Below are positions 8,653 through 14,640 of a stretch of 17,249 nucleotides of DNA, piece by piece (the stretch's first letter is position 1; every line of letters begins with the position of its first letter). The translations under genes were made by a program, and so were the position numbers. The notes below the pieces were generated by a model. It searched no databases. It saw only the letters and a program-made list of their open reading frames with translations, and was not told the origin of the DNA. Origin of the DNA: an uncultured Acetatifactor sp. (lineage in GTDB: Bacteria; Bacillota; Clostridia; Lachnospirales; Lachnospiraceae); NCBI GenBank assembly GCA_910586835.1, contig CAJUJU010000071.1, positions 1-17,249 of the forward strand. Direction: 5' to 3'.

Positions 8653-9639
8653 CTAGCGGAACAGTGGTTCCGGATCCATCTCTTCACCGTTGGCCGTAAG
8701 TTTCAGGTACAGATTTGTGCCCTCTCTGCAAAAAGATCTGGTAGGCTGCGCAACCGTACCCACGGAGTCCCCTTCGTTCACATAACTTCCCAGACTCACG
8801 TTAATGTCCTTTAATTGTCCGTAGGTGATCAAATAACCGTCTCCCAGATCCATGGTAACCAACTTGCCAAACTTGTAATCCTCAGAGATATCCACTACCT
8901 TACCATCGGCGCAGGCGGACACATTCATCCCTTCCTGTGCCACGATCATCACGGCCGAATTGTAAGCATAATGCCCCAGCGTGGCAAAATACACACTTTT
9001 ATCCATGCTGTAGGGAATCAGGATCTCTCCCTCCAGAGGGCGCCGCAGTCCCTCGCTCTGCGCAAAATGCAGTTCTGTTGTGTCCGCCGCATTCTGGCTG
9101 TTATCAGGCGCAGGCTGTACGGGCTGTTCCGGCTCCATGGGCTGTTCCTGCGCGACCTGGTCTTCCGGCTCTGCAGGCTGTTCCTGCGTAACCTGGGCGT
9201 CCGGCACTGCCGCCTCCTGGGATGACCCCTGATTCTTCTGCTCGTCCCCGTCCTTTTCCTTCTCTGCGCCGTCCTCCGGCTTTTCCTCGGGCGAAACGGT
9301 ATCCGTCAGACCTGGAATCTCCACCTTTCCGGAGTCTACCTCCATGGGCATATAATCCAGATCGTCCTCCAGTCCCCCCTGTTCCGACAGGGCAAGCCCT
9401 TCCCCCGCAGGGAAGTCTATCAGTCCCTCCTGCGCATTGTTTTCCGCGATCTCCTCCAATATGCTCTCCGAATGATCATCCAGAGCGGTAAAATCAAGGG
9501 TATATCCGTCATCCCTGTTTTCTTCCTCTCTGGTCTGCATATAGATGCCTGTCATAGTCAACGCTGTAAGCACAAAAGCCGACGAGGCAAGCATGACGAT
9601 TCTTTCCTTTTTTGCATTATTTTTTCTATTTCTTCTCAT
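8653..9639 (-). CDS. Membrane-anchored LytM/M23-like protein with degenerate active site
   Basis: The 328-residue product begins with a basic patch (MRRNRKNNAKK), then a single membrane segment at about 14-33, an acidic, Pro/Gln/Glu-rich linker (40-190), and a C-terminal LytM (peptidase M23) domain at about 200-328. The fold markers remain: GMNVSACADGKVV (237-249), DLGDGYLITYGQL (264-276), and VSLGSYVNEGDSVGTV (281-296). The zinc ligands do not. The HxGxD motif aligns to Asn227 and Met231, the YxHL histidine is Gln275, and the HLHFE motif reads NLYLK at 309-313. It is therefore probably a non-enzymatic scaffold, comparable in principle to degenerate LytM proteins such as SpoIIQ of Bacillus. 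The ATG at 9639 has AAGGAAGGA about eight bases upstream; an in-frame start at 9699 lacks that. It is the first gene of the minus-strand cell-wall run. Confidence 0.8.
   Translation of the reverse strand: MRRNRKNNAKKERIVMLASSAFVLTALTMTGIYMQTREEENRDDGYTLDFTALDDHSESILEEIAENNAQEGLIDFPAGEGLALSEQGGLEDDLDYMPMEVDSGKVEIPGLTDTVSPEEKPEDGAEKEKDGDEQKNQGSSQEAAVPDAQVTQEQPAEPEDQVAQEQPMEPEQPVQPAPDNSQNAADTTELHFAQSEGLRRPLEGEILIPYSMDKSVYFATLGHYAYNSAVMIVAQEGMNVSACADGKVVDISEDYKFGKLVTMDLGDGYLITYGQLKDINVSLGSYVNEGDSVGTVAQPTRSFCREGTNLYLKLTANGEEMDPEPLFR
9123..9212. repeat. Short tandem repeats in the LytM-protein linker
   Basis: GCTGTTCC recurs at 9123, 9141 and 9177, so the spacing is 18 and then 36 bases, and the 9141 and 9177 units share GCTGTTCCTGCG plus diverged flanks. 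In protein they give the repeated QEQPxEPE motif of the linker. Such units are prone to copy-number change. Confidence 0.6.
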
Positions 9640-9748
9640 GGCCGCTTTCCTTCCTTTTTCGCTGAAAATACATTGTAAGAACTGTTTCTTCACAATCATT
9701 TTTCCCGAAACAAAAGAAAGTATTCAGCCATTTTATTTTGCGTAAAGC

Positions 9749-9784
9749 AAAAAACGCAGGCGAACTCTGCCGCCTGCGTTTTTT
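9749..9784 (-). terminator. Strong intrinsic terminator (works in both directions)
   Basis: AAAAAACGCAGGCG (9749-9762) and CGCCTGCGTTTTTT (9771-9784) form a perfect stem around an eight-base loop, with a T run on either strand. It lies 16 bases past the stop of the calcium-binding protein gene (minus strand) and before the promoter region of the LytM-like gene, so it separates the two transcription units. Confidence 0.9.
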
Positions 9785-9799
9785 CCATATTAAAGTACT

Positions 9800-11017
9800 T
9801 TATGCGCCTTTGTCATATTTTGCCACATCCACATGCTGCACTGTTCCCACATTTCCGTTTTCATACAGAAATACTCCCGTGTTGCGGATTGCGCCCAAGG
9901 TCTGTCCGGAAGCGCCCTTCTGCGTAAAATCAGTGGACACATTCTGCAGACAGATGGCGCCCACGCCTTTATCTGCCAGACGATACAGAACATCATTTCC
10001 GTTTTCGTCCTTCGTCCATATTTTTAATTTGTCCCAGATCGCATCGTTTTCATCAATCCAGCCGTTTCCGTCCTCATCATATTTTGCAAGATCCGCAAAA
10101 CCGTTGCCGCTGGAGGTGCCGAACAATTCGCTGCCGTCATTGATGATTCCGTCGCCGTTCTTATCCAGCGCCAGATAACCGCTCCCTGCGCCAAGGCTGG
10201 AAATTTCATCCAGTTCCCCGTCGGCGTCAATGTCAAAATAAAAGGTCTGATCCTCCAACTGTGCCACATCCGTGTCGAGATTGATCACCAGCGGATCACA
10301 CATGGTAAAGGATGCCAGCTCCAGATCCTCCCTGTAGTACTGCTGGAATTCCCTGCTCATGCCCACGTTGACATTAAAACTGATCTCCCTGCCGTCCGCA
10401 GTCTTTACCGTTCCCACCGTGGAGAAGCTTGCGCTTTCCGTCTCAGCAAAGAAGGTTTCATGGCTGAAGTTAAGCACCTTCATGCTGCTGGTCAAAGGCC
10501 GCTGGTTCGACGCCAGCAACTGGTCAAACACCCCGTTTCCGTTTGTATTCGAAGTGTTGTTTGTGCCTCCGGTGCTCTCTGTCCCGCTCTGCGCACCTCC
10601 GGTCTGCGCATCGTCCGTCCGAAAACCGTTCATCTGCGACCATCTGCCAAACTGGGTTCTTCTGGCCCCAAATAACATGTCAAATATATAGCGGATGGTC
10701 TGCTCCCTCAGCTCCATGAGAGACTGGCTGACAGAGCTGCGAACCGATACATTGGAGACCGTGGACTGAAATCTGGTCTGCCATTCCTGCATGGTAGTGA
10801 CGCTCTTCTCGCCGGATCCCTCCGCCTTTTCTTTTGATGTATTTTGTTCCGCATTTGCGGTATTTCCCGTATTGCCGCCGACTGCGGCATTCAGAGATTG
10901 ATTTCCCTGATTCAGCCTGCTCTGATAATCCATTATCGTAAATCTTCTGGCTGTCGTATTGGAAGCTTTGTAGCTTCTGGCGGATTCCATTCCTATTGTA
11001 CTGGAATCAATTCTCAA
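9800..11017 (-). CDS. EF-hand-like calcium-binding protein under a flagellar (sigma-D) promoter
   Basis: The product is 405 residues. The N-terminal half (1-180) is Ser/Thr/Asn/Gly-rich and low in complexity, with one helical stretch near 93-118, and there is no signal peptide. The C-terminal half has three DxDxDG-type loops: DIDADGELDE (262-271), DKNGDGIIND (285-294) and DEDGNGWIDEND (314-325), with SELFG and WDKLKIW around them, as in EF-hand or hemolysin-type calcium-binding repeats. Calcium binding is a family inference. The start is a TTG at 11017 with AGGAGG seven bases upstream. No ATG is better placed. A sigma-D promoter at 11172-11198 ties expression to motility genes, so a flagellum-related or non-classically exported protein is possible. 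The function is otherwise unknown. It ends at a strong terminator. Confidence 0.8.
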   Translation of the reverse strand: MRIDSSTIGMESARSYKASNTTARRFTIMDYQSRLNQGNQSLNAAVGGNTGNTANAEQNTSKEKAEGSGEKSVTTMQEWQTRFQSTVSNVSVRSSVSQSLMELREQTIRYIFDMLFGARRTQFGRWSQMNGFRTDDAQTGGAQSGTESTGGTNNTSNTNGNGVFDQLLASNQRPLTSSMKVLNFSHETFFAETESASFSTVGTVKTADGREISFNVNVGMSREFQQYYREDLELASFTMCDPLVINLDTDVAQLEDQTFYFDIDADGELDEISSLGAGSGYLALDKNGDGIINDGSELFGTSSGNGFADLAKYDEDGNGWIDENDAIWDKLKIWTKDENGNDVLYRLADKGVGAICLQNVSTDFTQKGASGQTLGAIRNTGVFLYENGNVGTVQHVDVAKYDKGA

Positions 11018-11165
11018 GTATTATCCTCCTGCCCCCACCTTCGGCGCTCGTCAGCTTAACCGAAAAAAAGACGGCATACGGCGAGAATCTCCCTTTCTCG
11101 CTGAAATACCGTCCGTGGTCCATATGTTCATACTCAGTGGCAGTTGGCCGAACCGCCCCCCTGTA
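11018..11165 (-). promoter_or_regulatory. Structured 5' leader of the calcium-binding protein gene
   Basis: From the predicted start of transcription near 11165 to the TTG is about 148 nt. It contains a small stem (GGCGGTT with AACTGCC, one G-U, 11139-11157), then the large terminator-like hairpin at 11063-11113, then the AGGAGG. TTCGGC in the loop region of the first stem (11147-11152) is complementary to GCCGAA (11040-11045) close to the ribosome site, so alternative pairing is possible. I recognise no known riboswitch class. Confidence 0.5.
11063..11113 (-). terminator. Terminator-like hairpin in the leader
   Basis: On the minus strand GACGGTAT pairs with ATGCCGTC (one G-U) enclosing an inner stem GCGAGAA/TTCTCGC, followed directly by seven Ts. 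It would end transcripts from the SseB-like gene. It also lies between the sigma-D promoter and the gene, so it must be read through or act as an attenuator. Confidence 0.75.
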
Positions 11166-11171
11166 TCAACT

Positions 11172-11198
11172 ATATCGGCAGAAATACTGTTTACTTTA
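11172..11198 (-). promoter_or_regulatory. Sigma-D (sigma-28, FliA-type) promoter
   Basis: The minus strand reads TAAA (11198-11195), 15 bases, then GCCGATAT (11179-11172). This equals the B. subtilis sigma-D consensus TAAA-N15-GCCGATAT. It starts 7 bases past the stop of the SseB-like gene and points at the calcium-binding protein gene. Start of transcription is expected near 11165. Confidence 0.85.
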
Positions 11199-11205
11199 GG
11201 TTTTA

Positions 11206-11739
11206 TCAGGATTTTGTATCCGGTTCACCGACTCCGGCCGGGTTCTTTGCCGCAGGCCTTCTGACCATCTGCTGCATCTGTCCCATCCTTGCGGCCATGA
11301 TTCCGGCCACCATCTCCCTGGGGATCACGATGTTCTCCCCCAGCGGGTTGAGCACAACGCCCAGGGCAGGACTGGCATTCCCCTGAGAATCCTTCCGAAA
11401 CAGCATATTTGCATAGTCGTCAAACCGCAGGGCAAAAAAGGGCAGATTGTTGTTTTTTTCCGCCCACTTCCGGTACTCCACCGCATCGGTAAAGCCCATA
11501 AAAAATCGCTTCCCGTCCGGCGTAGACAGCATGGGAAACTGAATCATGCTGCCGGACGCCAAAACCAGCCTGCCCTCCTCATCCTCCACAGGCGCCGGCT
11601 CGATGATGGCCGGAGCCTGAAAAGACGCCTTTACAAGCTCTGCCACAAACATGTTTCTGTGCTCCGGAGTATCCTCCGCTCTCATCAGCTGAACGCATCC
11701 CACCAGCATGGGGTTGGACACGGTTTTGTTGAATTCCAT
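11206..11739 (-). CDS. SseB-family protein
   Basis: The 177-residue product resembles the SseB N-terminal domain family: SNPMLVGCVQLM near the start (8-19), then AELVKASFQAPAIIEP (33-48), FPMLSTPDGKRFFMGFTDAVEYRKW (68-92 region) and a C-terminal part with NPLGENIVIPREMVAGI. These proteins are small, cytoplasmic and of ill-defined function; the name comes from a type III secretion protein, but most members have no such link. The ATG at 11739 has GGGAGG six bases upstream. An in-frame start at 11781 would read through the leader hairpin and is less likely. Its promoter overlaps that of the divergent toxin. The tail (158-177) is low in complexity. Confidence 0.75.
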   Translation of the reverse strand: MEFNKTVSNPMLVGCVQLMRAEDTPEHRNMFVAELVKASFQAPAIIEPAPVEDEEGRLVLASGSMIQFPMLSTPDGKRFFMGFTDAVEYRKWAEKNNNLPFFALRFDDYANMLFRKDSQGNASPALGVVLNPLGENIVIPREMVAGIMAARMGQMQQMVRRPAAKNPAGVGEPDTKS

Positions 11740-11752
11740 AATGTACCTCCCT

Positions 11753-11768
11753 GCCCGCTCCTGCGGGC
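11753..11768 (-). promoter_or_regulatory. GC-rich hairpin in the leader of the SseB-like gene
   Basis: GCCCGC and GCGGGC form a perfect six-pair stem with a four-base loop, ending just before the ribosome site of the SseB-like gene. It may affect translation or mRNA stability. Confidence 0.5.
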
Positions 11769-11789
11769 GTAAATTCTGCATTCTTTTTC

Positions 11790-11818
11790 TTGATCTCGTA
11801 TGTATAACATGATATACT
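11790..11818 (+). promoter_or_regulatory. Sigma-A-type promoter of the small toxin mRNA
   Basis: TTGATC (11790-11795), 17 bases, TATACT (11813-11818). Spacing is ideal and the -10 matches five of six. Transcription would start near 11825, about 80 bases before the toxin ATG. Confidence 0.6.
11801..11809 (-). promoter_or_regulatory. Possible extended -10 promoter for the SseB-like gene
   Basis: The minus strand reads TGTTATACA, an extended -10 (TGn plus TATACA), about 60 bases before the ATG. No convincing -35 accompanies it. It overlaps the spacer of the divergent toxin promoter. Confidence 0.35.
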
Positions 11819-11838
11819 TTTCGTATGAGGAAACCAAA

Positions 11839-11922
11839 ATGCCAGGCGGCTGCCTCCTTTTCGGCGGGAAAACCCTCCCTATTTCAGAAAGGAGGGATGC
11901 CAGTGATGATAACCTATTCTGA
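11839..11922 (+). CDS. Leader ORF overlapping the toxin start (27 codons)
   Basis: An ATG at 11839, with GAGG eight to nine bases upstream, opens a 27-residue frame (MPGGCLLFGGKTLPISERRD and so on) that runs through the toxin's ribosome-site hairpin and stops at 11920-11922, 17 bases inside the toxin gene, in another frame. Translating it would unfold the hairpin, much as mok is coupled to hok in plasmid R1. That it is translated is inference; the peptide itself may have no role. Confidence 0.4.
   Translation: MPGGCLLFGGKTLPISERRDASDDNLF
11873..11896 (+). promoter_or_regulatory. Hairpin hiding the toxin ribosome-binding site
   Basis: CCCTCC (11873-11878) is perfectly complementary to GGAGGG (11891-11896), which is the core of the toxin's Shine-Dalgarno AAAGGAGGG. 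In the full-length mRNA the site would be paired, a usual feature of type I toxin mRNAs. Confidence 0.65.
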
Positions 11923-11998
11923 CCTGCTTCAAACCGGAATATTCATTATCACGCTTGTGGGATTGTGTTATACAATCTTCAAAAGAAAGGGAAAATAG
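11906..11998 (+). CDS. Holin-like type I toxin (30 residues)
   Basis: The ORF encodes 30 residues beginning MITYSDLLQTGIFIITLVGL and ending in a basic IFKRKGK. A short polar head, one membrane helix (about 8-25) and a lysine/arginine tail is the plan of the small holin-like toxins of type I systems in Firmicutes; MITYSDL-type starts are familiar from Lachnospiraceae members. It would insert into the cell membrane and depolarise it when overproduced. AAAGGAGGG lies nine bases before this ATG. The in-frame GTG at 11903 and ATG at 11897 are alternative starts. Sequestered ribosome site, leader ORF and convergent antisense RNA all fit a type I locus. It is too short for routine gene callers. Activity has not been shown. 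Confidence 0.75.
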   Translation: MITYSDLLQTGIFIITLVGLCYTIFKRKGK

Positions 11999-12080
11999 CC
12001 GCCACTACTGCAATAGTGACGGCTGTTGACATATAACAGTGTGTACTTAGGGTAGCCGCTTTCTGGTTTCCCTTCTATAT
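11985..12080 (-). ncRNA. Antisense RNA antitoxin (predicted)
   Basis: A minus-strand transcript from the promoter at 12087-12115 would start near 12080 and end near 11985, about 95 nt. It would carry a 5' stem-loop (12073-12049: a nine-position stem with one T-T mismatch and one G-U, seven-base loop) and a 3' terminator hairpin (12024-11997) followed by ATTTTCCCTTTCTTTT. It overlaps the 3' end of the toxin gene and its 3' UTR, the arrangement of the txpA/ratA type. Ends are estimates. Confidence 0.55.
11997..12024 (-). terminator. Hairpin at the toxin stop codon, terminator of the antisense RNA
   Basis: AGCCG/CGGCT and CACTA/TAGTG form a ten-pair stem with one mismatch and a CTGCAA loop, starting in the toxin stop codon. 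Only the minus strand has a T-rich tail, so it should terminate the antisense RNA; on the toxin mRNA it can act as a 3' stabilising stem. Confidence 0.65.
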
Positions 12081-12086
12081 GATTCT

Positions 12087-12115
12087 AATATAACACATCC
12101 ATCCCGTACCCGCAA
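12087..12115 (-). promoter_or_regulatory. Promoter of the antisense RNA
   Basis: On the minus strand TTGCGG (12115-12110), 17 bases, TATATT (12092-12087). The -10 matches five of six and the spacing is ideal. It faces the toxin gene from downstream. Confidence 0.5.
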
Positions 12116-12151
12116 GAAAAAATTTCAGTATTAATACCACGATTTCGATTC

Positions 12152-14443
12152 TCACCCCACCCGATTGTAGTTAATCAGGCACCCCTTCAGGATGATCTGC
12201 CGCTCCTCGTCGGTAAGCTCCCCCAGCTTCAGCGTAAATCCCTTTAATGCCCCGTCCTTCACCACATAAGCATCGATGACCTCTGTCTTCTCCGCCACAG
12301 CCTTCCTGATGCCGGGAATAAACAGGTAATCCAGATTCCGGAAGGGCAGCTCCCCCTCCGCAATCAGGAAAGGCAGCATCCCCCAGTTGATCAAGTTGGA
12401 GCGGTAACGCTTGGTGGCGTATTCGTTTGCAATATTTGCCCAGCCCCCCAGCACCTTCTGACAGGAAGCCGCCTGTTCCCTGGCGGAACCATCCCCCGGC
12501 TTCACCGCAAAGATCGTGGAACCAAAGCCCGTGTTCACATGGCTGACCCCCGGGAAACGCTCCTTGATGGGATTCATCACCTCCCGGATGGCGGGAAGCA
12601 CCTGGCAGGGATGTCCCCCTCTGCTGCGTTCCTCCTCCAGTGCGCGGATTGCCTTCGCCCGTCCCACATACTCCGGATCCTTGCGGCTTAAGGTAAACTC
12701 CGCCAGCCCCAGCGGATTGGAGCGGTAGGAAGAGGTCTCGCCGGAGGGAATCAGCTCATCCGTGGTAGTCACCGGGTCATGGATCTCGCTGACTACCTGA
12801 AGCACCAGGTTCTCCGGCAGTTCGCCCATGGCAGGCCAGTCCTTAATGTTGGGGCCGAACTGGATTTCCGTGTCAGGGTCAGCCGCACCGTGGGAGTCAA
12901 ACACACGGTTGGCATATATTTTACTGTCAAAATGATATTTGTATTTTCCGATCTCCCCGTCAAAGTCCGTTGCGGGAGTCAACACACCCCGGTTTGCCGC
13001 CGTAGCCGCAATGGAGCGTGCATCCATCAGGGCCACGGAGGAAATCTGTCCGTTCTGCAGCTTGCTTCCCTCACGGTTGGGGAAATTCCTGGTGGAATGC
13101 CGGATGCTGAAGGCATTGTTCGCCGGCGTGTCCCCCGCGCCGAAGCAAGGGCCGCAGAACGCCGTCTTCATCACGGCTCCCGTCTCCAGAATCGTCGCCG
13201 CACATCCGTTTCGGATCAGCTCCATGTACACAGGCATGGAAGCGGGATATACGCTGAGCGTAAAGCCGTCGGAGCCGATATTGCTGCCCTTCAGGATATC
13301 CGCAGCCGCACAGATATTCTCGAAGCCGCCTCCGGCACAGCCCGCTATAATTCCCTGATCTACCAGGAACCTGCCGTTCTTCACCTTATTTTTCAGGCTG
13401 AACTCCACCGCGCCGTCCAGGCTCACCCGGGCGCGCTTCTCCGTCTCCTCCAGAATATCCATGAGATTTGCATTCAGCTCCTCTATGGTGTAGGTATTGC
13501 TGGGATGAAAGGGCATGGCGATCATGGGGCGGATCCGGGAAAGGTCTACCTTAATCAGCCCGTCATAGTAAGCAACCTCACCCGGGTTCAGCTCCCGGTA
13601 CTCTTCCTTGCGGCCATGAATCTCATAAAATGCTTCGATTTCCGCGTCCGTCTTCCAGATGGAGGACAGACAGGTGGTCTCCGTGGTCATGACATCGATG
13701 CCGATTCGGAAATCCGCGCTCAGGGACGCAACGCCGGGGCCCACAAACTCCATCACCTTGTTTTTCACATAGCCGTTTTTAAATACAGCGCCGATAATGG
13801 CAAGCGCAACGTCCTGCGGGCCCACGCCCTTCACGGGAGCGCCGGTGAGATACACGCCCACCACACCCGGCATATTGATATCGTAAGTCTGGTTCAGCAG
13901 CTGCTTTACCAGCTCAGGTCCGCCCTCCCCCATGGCCATGGTGCCCAGCGCGCCGTATCTGGTATGGGAATCGGATCCCAGGATCATCCTGCCGCCGCCG
14001 GCCAGCATCTCTCTGGCAAACTGATGAATAACCGCCTGATGAGGAGGCACATAGACTCCGCCGTACCTTTTGGCGCAGGTCAATCCAAACATGTGGTCAT
14101 CCTCATTGATGGTGCCGCCCACCGCGCACAGAGAATTGTGGCAGTTTGTCAGCACATAGGGCATGGGAAATTTCTCAAGTCCGGACGCCCTTGCGGTCTG
14201 GATGATTCCCACAAAGGTAATGTCATGGCTTGTCAGCTTGTCAAACCGAATCTTCAGCTTTTCCATGCTTTCGGAGGTGTTATGGCTTTCCAGAATACCG
14301 TAGGCAATGGTATTTTTTGCCGCCTCCTCCCTCGTTGTCTTTTTCCCTGTCTTACTCTCAATCGCCGCCTGTGCGTCCGGGGCATCGACTATGATTTCCT
14401 CCCCGTTTACCAGCCAGGCGCCGCCCTGCAATAACTCTATCAT
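12152..14443 (-). CDS. Aconitase-family hydratase (YbhJ-like)
   Basis: A 763-residue member of the aconitase superfamily, a cytoplasmic [4Fe-4S] hydro-lyase. The three cluster cysteines are visible: Cys369 in IIAGCAGGG, and Cys430 and Cys433 in AFCGPCFGAG. GSDSHTRYGALGTMAMGEGG (156-175) is the conserved substrate loop, and the C-terminal swivel domain has EYATKRYRSNLINWGMLPF near 690-710. The length and overall sequence fit the YbhJ-like hydratases (about 750 residues) rather than typical 640- or 900-residue aconitases. The substrate is not known; citrate/isocitrate isomerisation is possible but unproven. ATG at 14443 has AAGGAGG six bases upstream and a good promoter at 14491-14519. It stands alone, and the 3' side has only a weak T run near 12118-12123 as possible terminator. 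Confidence 0.88.
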   Translation of the reverse strand: MIELLQGGAWLVNGEEIIVDAPDAQAAIESKTGKKTTREEAAKNTIAYGILESHNTSESMEKLKIRFDKLTSHDITFVGIIQTARASGLEKFPMPYVLTNCHNSLCAVGGTINEDDHMFGLTCAKRYGGVYVPPHQAVIHQFAREMLAGGGRMILGSDSHTRYGALGTMAMGEGGPELVKQLLNQTYDINMPGVVGVYLTGAPVKGVGPQDVALAIIGAVFKNGYVKNKVMEFVGPGVASLSADFRIGIDVMTTETTCLSSIWKTDAEIEAFYEIHGRKEEYRELNPGEVAYYDGLIKVDLSRIRPMIAMPFHPSNTYTIEELNANLMDILEETEKRARVSLDGAVEFSLKNKVKNGRFLVDQGIIAGCAGGGFENICAAADILKGSNIGSDGFTLSVYPASMPVYMELIRNGCAATILETGAVMKTAFCGPCFGAGDTPANNAFSIRHSTRNFPNREGSKLQNGQISSVALMDARSIAATAANRGVLTPATDFDGEIGKYKYHFDSKIYANRVFDSHGAADPDTEIQFGPNIKDWPAMGELPENLVLQVVSEIHDPVTTTDELIPSGETSSYRSNPLGLAEFTLSRKDPEYVGRAKAIRALEEERSRGGHPCQVLPAIREVMNPIKERFPGVSHVNTGFGSTIFAVKPGDGSAREQAASCQKVLGGWANIANEYATKRYRSNLINWGMLPFLIAEGELPFRNLDYLFIPGIRKAVAEKTEVIDAYVVKDGALKGFTLKLGELTDEERQIILKGCLINYNRVG

Positions 14444-14490
14444 ATAAATCCTCCTTCGGTCTCACAACTGTTCCTGTCCGACAAGTATTT

Positions 14491-14519
14491 ATTATAAAGG
14501 AAAGAGAAGGCGAATGCAA
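14491..14519 (-). promoter_or_regulatory. Promoter of the aconitase-family gene
   Basis: On the minus strand TTGCAT (14519-14514), 17 bases, TATAAT (14496-14491). The -10 is perfect and lies about 50 bases before the ATG. Confidence 0.7.
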
Positions 14520-14537
14520 TGAAAACGTGCATTTTGT

Positions 14538-14571
14538 GCCGTTAACCGAGCAGGTTGTGCTGAGCCGTTAA
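14538..14571. repeat. Direct repeat GCCGTTAA upstream of the GtrA-like gene
   Basis: GCCGTTAA occurs at 14538-14545 and 14564-14571, 26 bases apart. The second copy overlaps the weak -35 of the plus-strand promoter, so a regulator site is possible, but two eight-base matches can also be chance. Confidence 0.35.
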
Positions 14572-14595
14572 ATGCGGAAAAAGCCGTGATAAAAT
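14568..14595 (+). promoter_or_regulatory. Possible promoter of the GtrA-like/GH3 pair
   Basis: TGATAAAAT (14587-14595) is an extended -10 (TGn plus TAAAAT); TTAAAT at 14568-14573 is a weak -35 at 16 bases. It lies 45 bases before the ATG at 14641. Confidence 0.4.
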
Positions 14596-14640
14596 GATGC
14601 CAAGAACAGGATCACTTCATGATCCAAAGGAGGCAGGACT

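Noticed and set aside
9640..9748. Promoter before the LytM-like gene
   Set aside because: AT-rich sequence is present, but no -35/-10 pair with proper spacing could be found; TTGTGA and TACAAT are only 12 bases apart.
11030..11056. CTGACGAG followed by CGAA in the leader RNA, resembling a hammerhead ribozyme core
   Set aside because: The stem II would be one pair, GAAA is not present, and no flanking stems fit.
11018..11165. Cyclic-di-GMP riboswitch in the flagellar-type leader
   Set aside because: The conserved core and tetraloop-receptor sequences of either known class are not visible.
12027..12055. TTGACA on the plus strand after the toxin gene as a promoter
   Set aside because: At 17 bases distance the -10 reads AGGGTA, and there is no plus-strand gene to drive.
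12117..12151. Terminator for the aconitase-family gene
   Set aside because: There is a six-T run on the minus strand, but the only inverted repeat (GTATTAATAC) has no room for a loop.
12779..14434. A 551-codon open frame on the plus strand opposite the aconitase-family gene
   Set aside because: It is a shadow of a GC-rich gene: no ribosome site, His/Arg-rich low-quality protein, while the minus strand encodes a complete family member.
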